Positions 33,860-43,714 of a stretch of DNA of 64,000 bases are shown one piece after another (position 1 is the stretch's first letter; each line of letters starts with the position of its first letter). The DNA lies in assembly GCA_024640085.1 (NCBI GenBank), contig JAHEFR010000002.1, positions 1 to 64,000 on the forward strand, written 5' to 3'. The DNA comes from Gammaproteobacteria bacterium. GTDB lineage: Bacteria; Pseudomonadota; Gammaproteobacteria; Steroidobacterales; XN24. Below the pieces are notes generated by a model that had not been told where the DNA came from, made no database searches, and saw only the letters and a list, made by a program, of their open reading frames with translations. Both the position numbers and the translations under genes were made by a program.

Positions 33860-34609
33860 CTAGACGAACCCGGTGCGCTGCCGGCGCCTGTCCATCATCT
33901 CGAAACTGCCGCCCAGCTCCCGCAGACCATCCAGATCCAGCAGACGCACCTGCTTCCTGTGGACCTCCAGCAGGCCTTCCTGCTGGAAGCGTGCCAGCAG
34001 GCGGCTGACGGTTTCGGTGGCCAGCCTGAGATAACTGGCGATGTCCCGGCGCGGCATGGCCAGTTGCAGTTCGGTGCCTGCGCCGGTCCGCTGCGCCAGG
34101 CTCAGGAGGAACCCGGCGAGGCGTTCCTCTGCCGTGTGATCGGTGGCCAGATTGGCCGACATGGACAGGTCCTTGCTCATCAACCTGAGGATTGTCGCCT
34201 GCAGCCCTGCCACTTTCTGGGCCAGTTCGGCCAGCTGGGAGAAGGGCAGCACGCAGACCGAGCTGGAAGCCAACGCCACCGAGCTGCAACGGTTATATCG
34301 GGGATAGATGGCATCCAGGCCCAGCAACTCCCCGGGCAAATGGAAGCCCAGGACATGCTCACGGCCGTCGGCGTCGATGCTGTATGTCTTGAGGGCGCCG
34401 TGGCGGACAGCGTAGATGGCCTGAAACGCGTCGCCCTCCCGGTAGAGGTGGGCACCACGATCCAGGGGCCCCTTGACGTGGACGATGCTCTCCAGCGCCT
34501 GAATGTCGTCACTGGTCAGGCCCATGGGCAGGCACAGCTCCATGAGCGTACAGGTCCTGCAGGCCTGCCTCAGCCGAGTGATGTTGACGACCTTGCGGCT
34601 ACCGTGCAT
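33860..34609 (-). CDS. fnr: Fnr-type oxygen-sensing regulator
   Basis: Predicted 249 residues. N-terminal cysteines C17, C20 and C26 (C-X2-C-X5-C) and C119 (SSVCVLPF) match the four ligands of the E. coli FNR 4Fe-4S cluster. The C-terminal helix holds ATETVSRLLARF, with the E..SR residues that read TTGAT half-sites. It should be active without oxygen. AAGGAAGG lies before the ATG. It is divergent from ompW, whose promoter has an Fnr site. Confidence 0.95.
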   Translation of the reverse strand: MHGSRKVVNITRLRQACRTCTLMELCLPMGLTSDDIQALESIVHVKGPLDRGAHLYREGDAFQAIYAVRHGALKTYSIDADGREHVLGFHLPGELLGLDAIYPRYNRCSSVALASSSVCVLPFSQLAELAQKVAGLQATILRLMSKDLSMSANLATDHTAEERLAGFLLSLAQRTGAGTELQLAMPRRDIASYLRLATETVSRLLARFQQEGLLEVHRKQVRLLDLDGLRELGGSFEMMDRRRQRTGFV

Positions 34610-34698
34610 TACCGACCTTCCTTCTGACCCTCGCGGCCTTTCCCCCGACGACGCCGGGCGCCCCTACCGCGTCCCCATATTGTACAGGGACTGTGAAC

Positions 34699-34712
34699 TT
34701 GATCCATGTCAA
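34699..34712. promoter_or_regulatory. Fnr binding site upstream of ompW
   Basis: TTGATCCATGTCAA differs from the consensus TTGAT-N4-ATCAA at one base. Its centre (34705.5) is 41.5 bp before the start point predicted from the -10 below, the spacing of class II Fnr-activated promoters. It may also affect the divergent fnr gene. Confidence 0.85.
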
Positions 34713-34734
34713 TACGGGTCCCGCGACGCGATCC

Positions 34735-34740
34735 TAGAAT
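34735..34740 (+). promoter_or_regulatory. Predicted -10 element of ompW
   Basis: TAGAAT, with transcription expected to begin at about 34747. No good -35 exists, as usual where Fnr takes the -35 position. GGGAG (34764-34768) lies 8 nt before the ompW ATG. Confidence 0.65.
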
Positions 34741-34776
34741 TCTCTCAGATTCCTCACAAGAACGGGAGTACTCGTC

Positions 34777-35439
34777 ATGCGCAAATCCCTCGCGCTCATC
34801 TGCACCGCAGCCCTGCTCGGAGCGGGCCCCGTGGCACTGGCCTATGACGCCGGCGATATCTATCTCCGTGTCGGCGCCACTAACGTGGATCCTGACGACA
34901 ATAACGGCAGCATCGACCTGTCTGCCGTGGATCCAGCACTCGGCAACCAGAACATCGAGGTCGACGACGCCTGGAGCATGACCTTCACGGTCTCCTACCA
35001 GTGGACCAGGAACTGGGCCGTGGAACTGCTGGCCGCCTATCCCTTCGAGCACGACATTAGCGTAGAGGGCGTGGGTAAGGTCGGCAGCACCAAGCAATTA
35101 CCGCCGACCCTGAGCCTGCAGTACCACTTCCTGCCCGACGGCAAGTTCCAGCCCTACGTGGGCGCCGGCCTGAACTACACCATCTTCTTTGACGATGGCG
35201 CGGAAGGCGCGCTGAAGTCCCTCGGCGGCGACCTCGAGATCGAGGACAACTCCTTCGGCCTGGCCGGCCAGGTGGGCTTCGACTATATGATCAACGACAA
35301 GTGGTTCGTCAATCTGGACCTTCGCTACATCGGCATCGAGACCAAGGCGAAGGTGACCGTACCGGGCGTGGGCACGATCAAGGAAGACGTGAGCATCGAC
35401 CCCTTTGTCTACGGCGTCAACATCGGTTACAAGTTCTGA
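34777..35439 (+). CDS. ompW: OmpW-family outer-membrane protein
   Basis: Predicted 220 residues. Signal peptide (LALICTAALLGAGPVALA), then an eight-stranded barrel with YLRVGATNVDPDDNNG, TFTVSYQWTRNWAVELLAAYPFEHD, LSLQYHFLPDGKFQPYVGAGLNYT and a final Tyr-Lys-Phe. OmpW makes a hydrophobic channel and is Fnr-controlled in E. coli. A terminator follows. Confidence 0.95.
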   Translation: MRKSLALICTAALLGAGPVALAYDAGDIYLRVGATNVDPDDNNGSIDLSAVDPALGNQNIEVDDAWSMTFTVSYQWTRNWAVELLAAYPFEHDISVEGVGKVGSTKQLPPTLSLQYHFLPDGKFQPYVGAGLNYTIFFDDGAEGALKSLGGDLEIEDNSFGLAGQVGFDYMINDKWFVNLDLRYIGIETKAKVTVPGVGTIKEDVSIDPFVYGVNIGYKF

Positions 35440-35452
35440 TTTAGTAAGTACG

Positions 35453-35485
35453 AATGGCCGGGGGCTGCTCCCCGGCCATTTTCTT
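35453..35485 (+). terminator. Rho-independent terminator of ompW
   Basis: AATGGCCGGGG (35453-35463) and CCCCGGCCATT (35470-35480) are a perfect 11-bp stem followed by TTCTT. Confidence 0.9.
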
Positions 35486-35553
35486 GCCGACGCTAGGCCG
35501 GCCGCATCAGCGCATGCTAATGTAACGGCCGGCGCACCGGCCGGAGGGGAAGG

Positions 35554-35582
35554 CCGGTCAGTCGATCCTGCTGCCTGACCGG
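35554..35582. promoter_or_regulatory. Inverted repeat in the ccoN leader
   Basis: CCGGTCAG (35554-35561) and CTGACCGG (35575-35582) form an 8-bp stem just before the ribosome site of ccoN. No TTGAT-type site was found in the ompW-ccoN gap. The role is unknown; it could be an RNA hairpin. Confidence 0.4.
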
Positions 35583-35601
35583 AATCGGGGGAGTCCAACA
35601 A

Positions 35602-37017
<1,416 letters not shown>

Positions 37018-37029
37018 GGAGGACGCCCG

Positions 37030-37638
37030 ATGAAACATGAAATCGTCGAGAGAAAGATCGGCCTGATGGGCGTCCTGATCGTCGTGGTGATCAGTATCGG
37101 CGGCCTGGTGGAGATCACGCCCCTGCTGTTTTCGAGCCAGGTGCGGGATGCGGCGCCGGGGATCGAGCCCTACAGCGCGATGGAACTGGCCGGCCGGGAC
37201 GTCTACATCCGCGAAGGCTGCTATAACTGCCACTCGCAGATGATCCGTCCCTTCCGCTCCGAGACGGAACGCTACGGCCACTATTCGCTGGCGGGAGAAT
37301 CCGTGTACGACCGGCCTTTCCAGTTCGGTTCGAAGCGGACCGGTCCGGACCTGGCGAGGGTCGGAGGCCGTTATGCCGACGCCTGGCATCGCGTTCACCT
37401 GATGAATCCGCGCGACGTGGTGCCTGAGTCCAACATGCCAGGGTACCCGTGGCTCGCCGAATCCGACGTAGACGGTCGCGCCACCGTGGAGCGCATGCTG
37501 GCCCTTCGCGTCCTCGGGCATCCCTATACGGACGAGCAGATCGCCTCCGCCGAGAAGGACGTCGCCGGAGCGACGGAGATGGACGCCCTGATCGCCTATC
37601 TGCAGGGGCTGGGCACCAACCTTCAGGGCCGGAGGTAG
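37030..37638 (+). CDS. ccoO: Cytochrome cbb3 oxidase subunit II (monoheme c)
   Basis: Predicted 202 residues. One N-terminal membrane helix ([19 protein letters not shown]), heme c site CYNCH at about residue 63, and [18 protein letters not shown], a family signature. Passes electrons from CcoP to CcoN. GGAGGACG lies before the ATG, 12 nt after ccoN. Confidence 0.97.
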   Translation: MKHEIVERKIGLMGVLIVVVISIGGLVEITPLLFSSQVRDAAPGIEPYSAMELAGRDVYIREGCYNCHSQMIRPFRSETERYGHYSLAGESVYDRPFQFGSKRTGPDLARVGGRYADAWHRVHLMNPRDVVPESNMPGYPWLAESDVDGRATVERMLALRVLGHPYTDEQIASAEKDVAGATEMDALIAYLQGLGTNLQGRR

Positions 37639-37641
37639 GTC

Positions 37642-37848
37642 ATGGATCTGCCCACCCTCAGAGGGCTGTTCACGCTGATCCTGATGATCGCCTTCGTGGC
37701 GATTGTGATATGGGCGTGGAGCGGCAAGAGACGCAAGGACTTCGCAGAGGCGGCGCGACTGCCGCTGGACGACGACACGCCGTCCCCGGGGCGGCGAGGA
37801 GATCCGGATTCCCCTCCAAAAGCGCGGGAGAACATGAATCATGAGTAG
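37642..37848 (+). CDS. ccoQ: Cytochrome cbb3 oxidase small subunit
   Basis: Predicted 68 residues. One helix (LRGLFTLILMIAFVAIVIWAW) then a polar tail with GKRRKDFAEAARLPLDDD, the CcoQ pattern. It stabilises the complex. It starts 3 nt after ccoO and overlaps ccoP by 8 nt. Confidence 0.93.
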   Translation: MDLPTLRGLFTLILMIAFVAIVIWAWSGKRRKDFAEAARLPLDDDTPSPGRRGDPDSPPKARENMNHE

Positions 37849-38734
37849 CTTCTGGAGCTGGTTCATCATCATCCTGACGGTGGCCAACGTGGCCGCCGCG
37901 ATCTGGCTGATGCAGGCCAACACGAAACGCGCACCCGGCGAGACCGACACGACCGGCCACAAGTGGGACGGCGACCTGGAGGAGTTCAACAATCCCCTCC
38001 CCCGCTGGTGGCTGATCCTGTTTTACGTCACGGTCGTGTTCAGCGTTGGCTACCTGACGCTGTACCCGGGGCTGGGCAGCTTCGCGGGGACCACGGGGTG
38101 GAGCCAGGTCGGTCAATACGAAGAACAGATGGCCGCCGCGGAAGAGAAGTACGCAGCCTTTTACGAAAGATTCGCCGGAATGGAACTGGCGGCGATCGCG
38201 GCCGATCAGGACGCGATGCGTGCTGCTGGCAACATATTCGGCAACCGTTGCGCCCAGTGCCACGGATCTGACGGCAGGGGCGCGGTCGGCTTCCCCAATC
38301 TGACCGACGACGCCTGGCAATGGGGAAGCACGCCGGATGCGTTGCTGGCATCGATCGGCAACGGTCGTAACGGCGCGATGCCGCCCATGGGAGCGGCGGT
38401 GGGCGGCGACGAGGCGATCGACGAAGTGGTGGCCTACGTCCGCAGCCTCAGCGGACTCGAGGCGCAGGCGGACAAGGCAGCGGCAGGCCAGCAGCGCTTC
38501 GCGACCGTGTGTGCAGCCTGCCATGGCCCCGATGCCAAGGGGAATCCGATGCTCGGCGCGCCGAACCTCACCGACGACAGCTGGCGGTATGGCAGTTCGG
38601 TGGAGGACATCCGGTACTCCATCGTCAACGGCCGCAGCAACCAGATGCCGGCTCAGCTCGATGCGCTGGGCGAGGACCGGGTCCGGCTGATGGCGGCCTA
38701 CGTCCTGCAGCTGTCGGGGAGCACGGGTGAGTGA
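37841..38734 (+). CDS. ccoP: Cytochrome cbb3 oxidase subunit III (diheme c)
   Basis: Predicted 297 residues. Two N-terminal helices (WFIIILTVANVAAAIWLMQ and WWLILFYVTVVFSVGYLTLYP), then two cytochrome c domains with CAQCH and CAACH heme sites. GADW-type features and HKWDGDLEEFNNPLPRWW are typical. It overlaps both neighbours. Confidence 0.97.
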   Translation: MSSFWSWFIIILTVANVAAAIWLMQANTKRAPGETDTTGHKWDGDLEEFNNPLPRWWLILFYVTVVFSVGYLTLYPGLGSFAGTTGWSQVGQYEEQMAAAEEKYAAFYERFAGMELAAIAADQDAMRAAGNIFGNRCAQCHGSDGRGAVGFPNLTDDAWQWGSTPDALLASIGNGRNGAMPPMGAAVGGDEAIDEVVAYVRSLSGLEAQADKAAAGQQRFATVCAACHGPDAKGNPMLGAPNLTDDSWRYGSSVEDIRYSIVNGRSNQMPAQLDALGEDRVRLMAAYVLQLSGSTGE

Positions 38735-39104
38735 GAGGCGGGACACGGTACCGGTAGCTGACGAGGAGGAGTCCCCGAGGGTCTGGCGCAGGAAGCAGCG
38801 CGATATCGCCAACGTCCTCTGGGTCTCCTTCCTGACCGCCTCCGCGGCCACCATGATCTTTTTCGCCTCCGTGGATCCGGAAATCCTGAGCGGAAACAAC
38901 ACCCTCGGCTGGGAGATCAGTCGGCAGGGCGGATATGCCCTGGGGTTCTTCGGATTCTGGGCACTGACCGCGGCCACGGGCTTCCTCTGCGTATTGCTAG
39001 TCAGGACCGAGCGCAGGGCCCGCGATTTCCCGGCGTTGCGGAGCGGTGCCGGACAATCCGGCAGGAAGGGGCCCGAAGACGGAGCGCACCAGGGAGACAG
39101 CTGA
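38727..39104 (+). CDS. Two-helix membrane protein inside the cbb3 cluster
   Basis: Predicted 125 residues. Polar N-terminus, then two helices (VLWVSFLTASAATMIFFASV and YALGFFGFWALTAATGFLCVLLV) and a basic tail. The position between ccoP and ccoG and the 8-nt overlap with ccoP show it belongs to the operon. I do not recognise a family; it could be an assembly factor or small subunit. GTG start. Confidence 0.75.
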   Translation: MSERRDTVPVADEEESPRVWRRKQRDIANVLWVSFLTASAATMIFFASVDPEILSGNNTLGWEISRQGGYALGFFGFWALTAATGFLCVLLVRTERRARDFPALRSGAGQSGRKGPEDGAHQGDS

Positions 39105-39106
39105 AT

Positions 39107-40507
39107 ATGAGCTCGTCCGGGGATACCGCCGCCAGGGCACCCGAGTCCTATTACGTCGCTCACCAGAAGATCTACGCGCGGGAAGTCCAGGGGCGATTCG
39201 CCCGGCTCCGCAATCTCGCGGTGATCGTTCTGCTCGGCATCTACTACGTCCTGCCCTGGATTCAGTGGCAGGACCGGCAGGCGATGCTCTTCGACCTGCC
39301 CGCGCGGAAGTTCTACATATTCGGGATCACGTTCTGGCCACAGGATTTCTTCTACATGGCGTGGCTGCTTATCATCGCGGCCATCTCCCTGTTCTTCTTC
39401 ACCGCCATCGCCGGACGCCTGTGGTGCGGCTATGCCTGCCCGCAGACGGTGTGGACCGAGGCCTTCATGTGGCTGGAGCGGATCACGGAGGGCAATCACA
39501 CCCGCCGCCGCAAGCTCGACCAGGCACCCTGGGGCAGCGAGAAGATCCTTCGCAAGAGCGCCAAGCAGGTGCTGTGGATCGGCTTCGCGCTCTGGACCGG
39601 CGTCACCTTCGTGGGCTACTTCTCTCCCATACGGGAATTGTTCGCCAGGATCGCCACGTTCAGCCTCGGACCGTGGGAATCCTTCTGGTGCCTGTTCTAC
39701 GGCTTCGCCACCTACGGCAACGCCGGTTACCTCAGGGAGCAGGTGTGCAAGTACATGTGCCCCTACGCCCGATTCCAGAGCGCCATGTTCGACGGCGATA
39801 CCCTGGTGATCTCCTACGACACCGACCGGGGAGAGCCCCGCGGCGGACGCAAACGCAGTGTCGACCACAGGGCAGCGGGACTCGGTGACTGCATCGACTG
39901 CAACATGTGCGTGCAAGTCTGTCCAACCGGGATAGACATCCGCCAGGGGCTGCAGATCGAGTGCATCGCCTGCGCCGCCTGCATCGACATCTGTGACTCG
40001 GTCATGGACCGCATGAGCTATCCGAGGGGCCTGATCCGGTACACCTCCGAGCGGGCGCTGGTCGAGAAGCGGCAATTGAAGGTGCTCCGACCGCGGGTGC
40101 TGATCTACGGGTCGCTGCTTGCCGCACTGGTGGTCAGTTTCCTGGTGGCTCTGGGCGGCCGCACCCCCCTGCGGCTGGACGCCATCCGGGACAGGAACTC
40201 CCTTTACCGGGAATTGGCCGGCGGCGAGATCGAGAACGTCTACAGCCTCAAACTCCTGAACCTGGACACTCAGCCCCACACCTACACCCTGTCGGTGGAC
40301 GGCCCGGAAGGCATGCGCCTGGAACTAGAGTCTCGGGACCTGACCCTGGATTCCGGAGAGGTGCGGCGCATCCCCGTACGGGTGCTGATCCCCCGCAGTG
40401 GGCTCAGCGGCACCGGACTCGACATCGTGTTCCGGGCGCGTGCGGAGGACTCACCGGCACTGGAAGCCGACGCCGAGAGCCGATTCCTCGCTCCACCACC
40501 GCGCTAG
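39107..40507 (+). CDS. ccoG: Cytochrome c oxidase accessory protein (polyferredoxin)
   Basis: Predicted 466 residues. Several helices, and two 4Fe-4S motifs, CIDCNMCVQVCPTG and CIACAACIDICD, plus the CGYACPQTVW motif. The C-terminal half is a beta domain (LDSGEVRRIPVRVLIPRSGL). CcoG reduces copper during oxidase assembly. It starts 2 nt after the previous stop. Confidence 0.97.
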   Translation: MSSSGDTAARAPESYYVAHQKIYAREVQGRFARLRNLAVIVLLGIYYVLPWIQWQDRQAMLFDLPARKFYIFGITFWPQDFFYMAWLLIIAAISLFFFTAIAGRLWCGYACPQTVWTEAFMWLERITEGNHTRRRKLDQAPWGSEKILRKSAKQVLWIGFALWTGVTFVGYFSPIRELFARIATFSLGPWESFWCLFYGFATYGNAGYLREQVCKYMCPYARFQSAMFDGDTLVISYDTDRGEPRGGRKRSVDHRAAGLGDCIDCNMCVQVCPTGIDIRQGLQIECIACAACIDICDSVMDRMSYPRGLIRYTSERALVEKRQLKVLRPRVLIYGSLLAALVVSFLVALGGRTPLRLDAIRDRNSLYRELAGGEIENVYSLKLLNLDTQPHTYTLSVDGPEGMRLELESRDLTLDSGEVRRIPVRVLIPRSGLSGTGLDIVFRARAEDSPALEADAESRFLAPPPR

Positions 40508-40508
40508 A

Positions 40509-41027
40509 ATGGCTGCCATGGCCCCCCGCGATCTATCGCCGCCGCCCTGGTATCGCCAGTTCTGGCCCTGGTTTCTGATCATGCTGCCGGCCACTTCCGT
40601 GATCGGCGGTGTCATCACGATCTTCCTGGCGACCAGTCATCCCGAGGCCATGGTGGTGGATGACTACGCCCGGATCGGCCTGTCCACGCAACGCAATTTC
40701 GAGCGGGATCGACGGGCCGCCGAGCTCGGCCTGTCAGCGAAAGTCTCCGTCACCGCCGAACCCGCCGAAATCCGCATACGGATCGAGGGCGACGGTCCCC
40801 GTCCGGACCACCTGGTACTGCTGTTGTCACACCCGACGCGGTCGGAGGCCGATCGACGGCTCCTCTTGCCGGGCTTCGCGGAGGCGTACGGCGCCCGGCT
40901 GGAATCGCCGCTGCCCGGACGCTGGTACGTGCAGATCGAACCGCCGGACGGCGACTGGCGACTGGCTGGTGAACTCCTCGTCGGGGAGACGGCGCTGACG
41001 CTGTTGCCACCGGCGAGCGCCCGGTAG
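40509..41027 (+). CDS. ccoH: FixH-family protein
   Basis: Predicted 172 residues. One N-terminal helix (FWPWFLIMLPATSVIGGVITIFLA), then MVVDDYARIGLSTQRNFERDRRAAELGLSA, the FixH pattern, and a beta-rich end. It helps cbb3 assembly. Start ATG 40509 or ATG 40518; neither has a clear ribosome site, so coupling from ccoG (stop 40505-40507) is likely. Confidence 0.92.
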   Translation: MAAMAPRDLSPPPWYRQFWPWFLIMLPATSVIGGVITIFLATSHPEAMVVDDYARIGLSTQRNFERDRRAAELGLSAKVSVTAEPAEIRIRIEGDGPRPDHLVLLLSHPTRSEADRRLLLPGFAEAYGARLESPLPGRWYVQIEPPDGDWRLAGELLVGETALTLLPPASAR

Positions 41028-41036
41028 CCCGGGACC

Positions 41037-43508
41037 GTGGACGACACTTGCTTCCACTGCGGGGAGCCGGTCACCACCGGGCGGCGTTATATGGTCAGGC
41101 TGGGTGACGACGACCGACCAGTGTGCTGCCCGGGCTGCAAGGCGGTGGCCGAATTCATCCGTGACGCCGGGTTGTCAGATTACTACCGGTTCAGGACCGC
41201 GGAGGCTGTCCGGCCGGAGTCTCCCGAGCCTGACAACATCCGCCCTGAGTGGCTAGCCTACGACCGTGAAGGCCTGCAGAAAAGCCTGGTCACCGAGCTT
41301 GAGGGGGGCAACCGTGAAATCCTGCTGCTGATCGAGGGCGTCAGGTGCGCCGCCTGCAGCTGGTTGCTCGAGCGGGTGCTGGGTCAGCGCGACGGCGTGA
41401 CCGAGGTCCAGGTCAATCCTGCTACCGGGCGGGGCCGACTGGTCTGGGACCCGGCCCGCACTTCGCTGAGCCGCCTGATGGACGCGATCGCGCGACTCGG
41501 ATACCGGCCGCACCCGGTGACTGCCGCAGGGGCGCGGTCCGCGGCGACACGGGAGCGCCGCCAGGCCATGAAGCGGCTGGCGGTGGCGGGGCTGGGGATG
41601 ATGCAGGTCATGACCTATGCGGTCTCGCTCTACGCCGGGGCCTGGCAGGGGATGGACGAGCAGATACGGGAGTTCCTCCGTCTGGTCAGTCTGCTGGTGA
41701 CCACGCCCGTGGTGCTGTATTCGGGTCTGCCGTTCTTTGCCGGTGCCTGGCGCGACCTCAGGGCCGGACGACCCGGCATGGATGTCCCCGTGGCACTGGC
41801 CATCGGCGGAGCCTATCTCGCGAGCATCTACAACAGCCTTCGCGGCAGCGGCGAGGTCTATTTCGATTCGGTCACCATGTTCGTTTTCTTCCTGTCCCTG
41901 GGCCGGTTCGCCGAAATGGTCACCCGACACCGGGCGGGCGAGACCGCCGATGCCCTGGCCCGATTGGCGCCGAGTACCGCGCTGCGCCTGGCGGCGGCGG
42001 ACGCCACGCCGGTGCCGGTCGGCGTCGCGGAACTCGTTGTCGGCGATCGGCTCCTGGTACGGGCCGGCGATGCCTTTCCCGCGGATGGTCGGCTGGACCG
42101 AGGACGGACCCACGTCGACGAGTCCATGCTGTCGGGAGAATCGCGGCCGGTGGCACGCGGCCCGGGCGAACAGGTTGTAGGGGGCAGCGTGAATCGCGGC
42201 GGACCGGTGGAGATGATCGTGGAGCGCACCGGCGGTGACACGGTCCTTTCCCATGTGGCCAGGATGCTGGAACGCGCCCAGGCCGGGCGCCCGGCCCTGG
42301 CCCGCACCGCCGACGTGATCGCGCGCTGGTTCGTGGTCGGCGTCCTGACCGTCGCGGGGGTGGTGGCGGCGGTCTGGAGCACCGTGGATACGGCCACCGC
42401 CTTCGAGGTCACCCTGTCGGTCCTGGTTGTCACCTGCCCCTGCGCCCTGTCCCTGGCGACCCCGACCGCGCTGACTGCCGCCATCGGGCGGCTCGCCCGG
42501 TCGGGCCTCCTGGTCGCCAGGAGCGACGGTCTGGAAGCCCTGGCGCGCGCCGATGTCCTGGTAATGGACAAGACAGGCACCCTGACACGGGGCCGGGTGG
42601 CGCTCGCCGAAGTGCGGCCTTTCGGCGCCATGACCGGGCCCCGTTGCCTGGAGATTGCGGCCGCGCTGGAGAGCCGTTCCGAGCATCCGCTGGCATCGGC
42701 CCTAGGGCAAACGCGGGCGATCCCCGCGGAGGAGTTCGAGATCTTCCCCGGCGAGGGGATCGAAGGCGTGGTCGACGGTCGCAGGTATCGTATCGGGACG
42801 CCCGAGTTCGTCACCGCGATCGCACCGGCAGGCTGGAGCGGCGACGCCGTGACCTCGGTGCTGCTCGGCGACACCAGTGGCCCTCTGGCGTCGTTTTCCT
42901 TCGACGATCCGGTGAGACCGGACGCCCCCGCCACCCTGTCGCAGTTACGCGAGGCCGGGCTGGAACCCGAGATCGCCAGCGGCGATGCCCAGGGGCCGGT
43001 GACGGCTGTCGGTCAGGCCCTGGCGATCTCCCGGCTGCGCTGGCGACAATCGCCCCAGGACAAGCTCGACAGGATCCACGAACTGCAGGCGGCCGGCCAC
43101 CGGGTGGTGATGGTGGGGGACGGCGTCAACGACGCCCCGGTCCTGGCCGGCGCCGACGTCTCCGTCGCCATGGGGGCCGGTGCGCCCCTGGCTCAGACGA
43201 CCGCGGACATGATCCTGCTGGGCGAGTCACTGTCGCCGCTCGCCGCCGGCGTCGCCACGGCGCGGCGGGCCCTGAACGTCATCCGCCAGAACGTCATCTG
43301 GGCGGTGATCTACAACCTGGTCGCCCTGCCGCTGGCGGCCGCGGGTCTGGTAGCGCCGTGGATGGCCGCCATCGGCATGTCGGCCAGTTCCCTGCTGGTC
43401 GTGCTCAATTCGACCCGGCTCGCGAGACTCCCCGGGCGCACCGGCGCATCTCCGGAAATCGGCGCCGTGTCCGGTGGCGCTGTGCCAGCCGGAGGCTCAC
43501 GACGATGA
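41037..43508 (+). CDS. ccoI: Copper-translocating P1B ATPase for cbb3 assembly
   Basis: Predicted 823 residues. N-terminal CFHCGEPV zinc-ribbon, then a heavy-metal domain with GVRCAACSWLLER, eight helices with the CPC motif (VVTCPCALSLATPTAL), phosphorylation site DKTGTLT, SEHPLASAL and GDGVNDAPVLAGADV. It delivers copper to the periplasm for CuB. GTG start 9 nt after ccoH. ATGA overlap with ccoS. Confidence 0.97.
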   Translation: MDDTCFHCGEPVTTGRRYMVRLGDDDRPVCCPGCKAVAEFIRDAGLSDYYRFRTAEAVRPESPEPDNIRPEWLAYDREGLQKSLVTELEGGNREILLLIEGVRCAACSWLLERVLGQRDGVTEVQVNPATGRGRLVWDPARTSLSRLMDAIARLGYRPHPVTAAGARSAATRERRQAMKRLAVAGLGMMQVMTYAVSLYAGAWQGMDEQIREFLRLVSLLVTTPVVLYSGLPFFAGAWRDLRAGRPGMDVPVALAIGGAYLASIYNSLRGSGEVYFDSVTMFVFFLSLGRFAEMVTRHRAGETADALARLAPSTALRLAAADATPVPVGVAELVVGDRLLVRAGDAFPADGRLDRGRTHVDESMLSGESRPVARGPGEQVVGGSVNRGGPVEMIVERTGGDTVLSHVARMLERAQAGRPALARTADVIARWFVVGVLTVAGVVAAVWSTVDTATAFEVTLSVLVVTCPCALSLATPTALTAAIGRLARSGLLVARSDGLEALARADVLVMDKTGTLTRGRVALAEVRPFGAMTGPRCLEIAAALESRSEHPLASALGQTRAIPAEEFEIFPGEGIEGVVDGRRYRIGTPEFVTAIAPAGWSGDAVTSVLLGDTSGPLASFSFDDPVRPDAPATLSQLREAGLEPEIASGDAQGPVTAVGQALAISRLRWRQSPQDKLDRIHELQAAGHRVVMVGDGVNDAPVLAGADVSVAMGAGAPLAQTTADMILLGESLSPLAAGVATARRALNVIRQNVIWAVIYNLVALPLAAAGLVAPWMAAIGMSASSLLVVLNSTRLARLPGRTGASPEIGAVSGGAVPAGGSRR

Positions 43509-43714
43509 GCATCATCTTCGTGTTGATCCCCCTTGGCCTGGTGCTGCTGGCGCTGGCCGTCTGGGCCTTCTTCTGGGCTGCCGGCAGCGGCCAGTTCGAC
43601 GACCTGGACTCGCCGGCGTGGCGGATCCTGCTGGATGACGACCGTCGGCCGCCGGGCGGTACTGATGACGGCGATGAGGGAGGCGATAAGGGGGGCGATC
43701 CCGGTGGGCGGTGA
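43505..43714 (+). CDS. ccoS: Cbb3-type oxidase assembly protein
   Basis: Predicted 69 residues. One helix (IIFVLIPLGLVLLALAVWAFFW) and the CcoS signature AAGSGQFDDLDSPAWRILLDDD. The polar tail is rich in Gly and Asp. ATGA overlap with ccoI fixes the start. Confidence 0.95.
   Translation: MSIIFVLIPLGLVLLALAVWAFFWAAGSGQFDDLDSPAWRILLDDDRRPPGGTDDGDEGGDKGGDPGGR

Noticed and set aside
35440-35601. Fnr site for the ccoN promoter
   Set aside because: No TTGAT-N4-ATCAA-like sequence could be found in the gap; oxygen control of cco, if any, must use another site or regulator.
37670-40279. 869-codon minus-strand open frame opposite ccoQP-G
   Set aside because: Same kind of shadow; no ribosome site or family resemblance, and strong homology-like motifs are on the plus strand.
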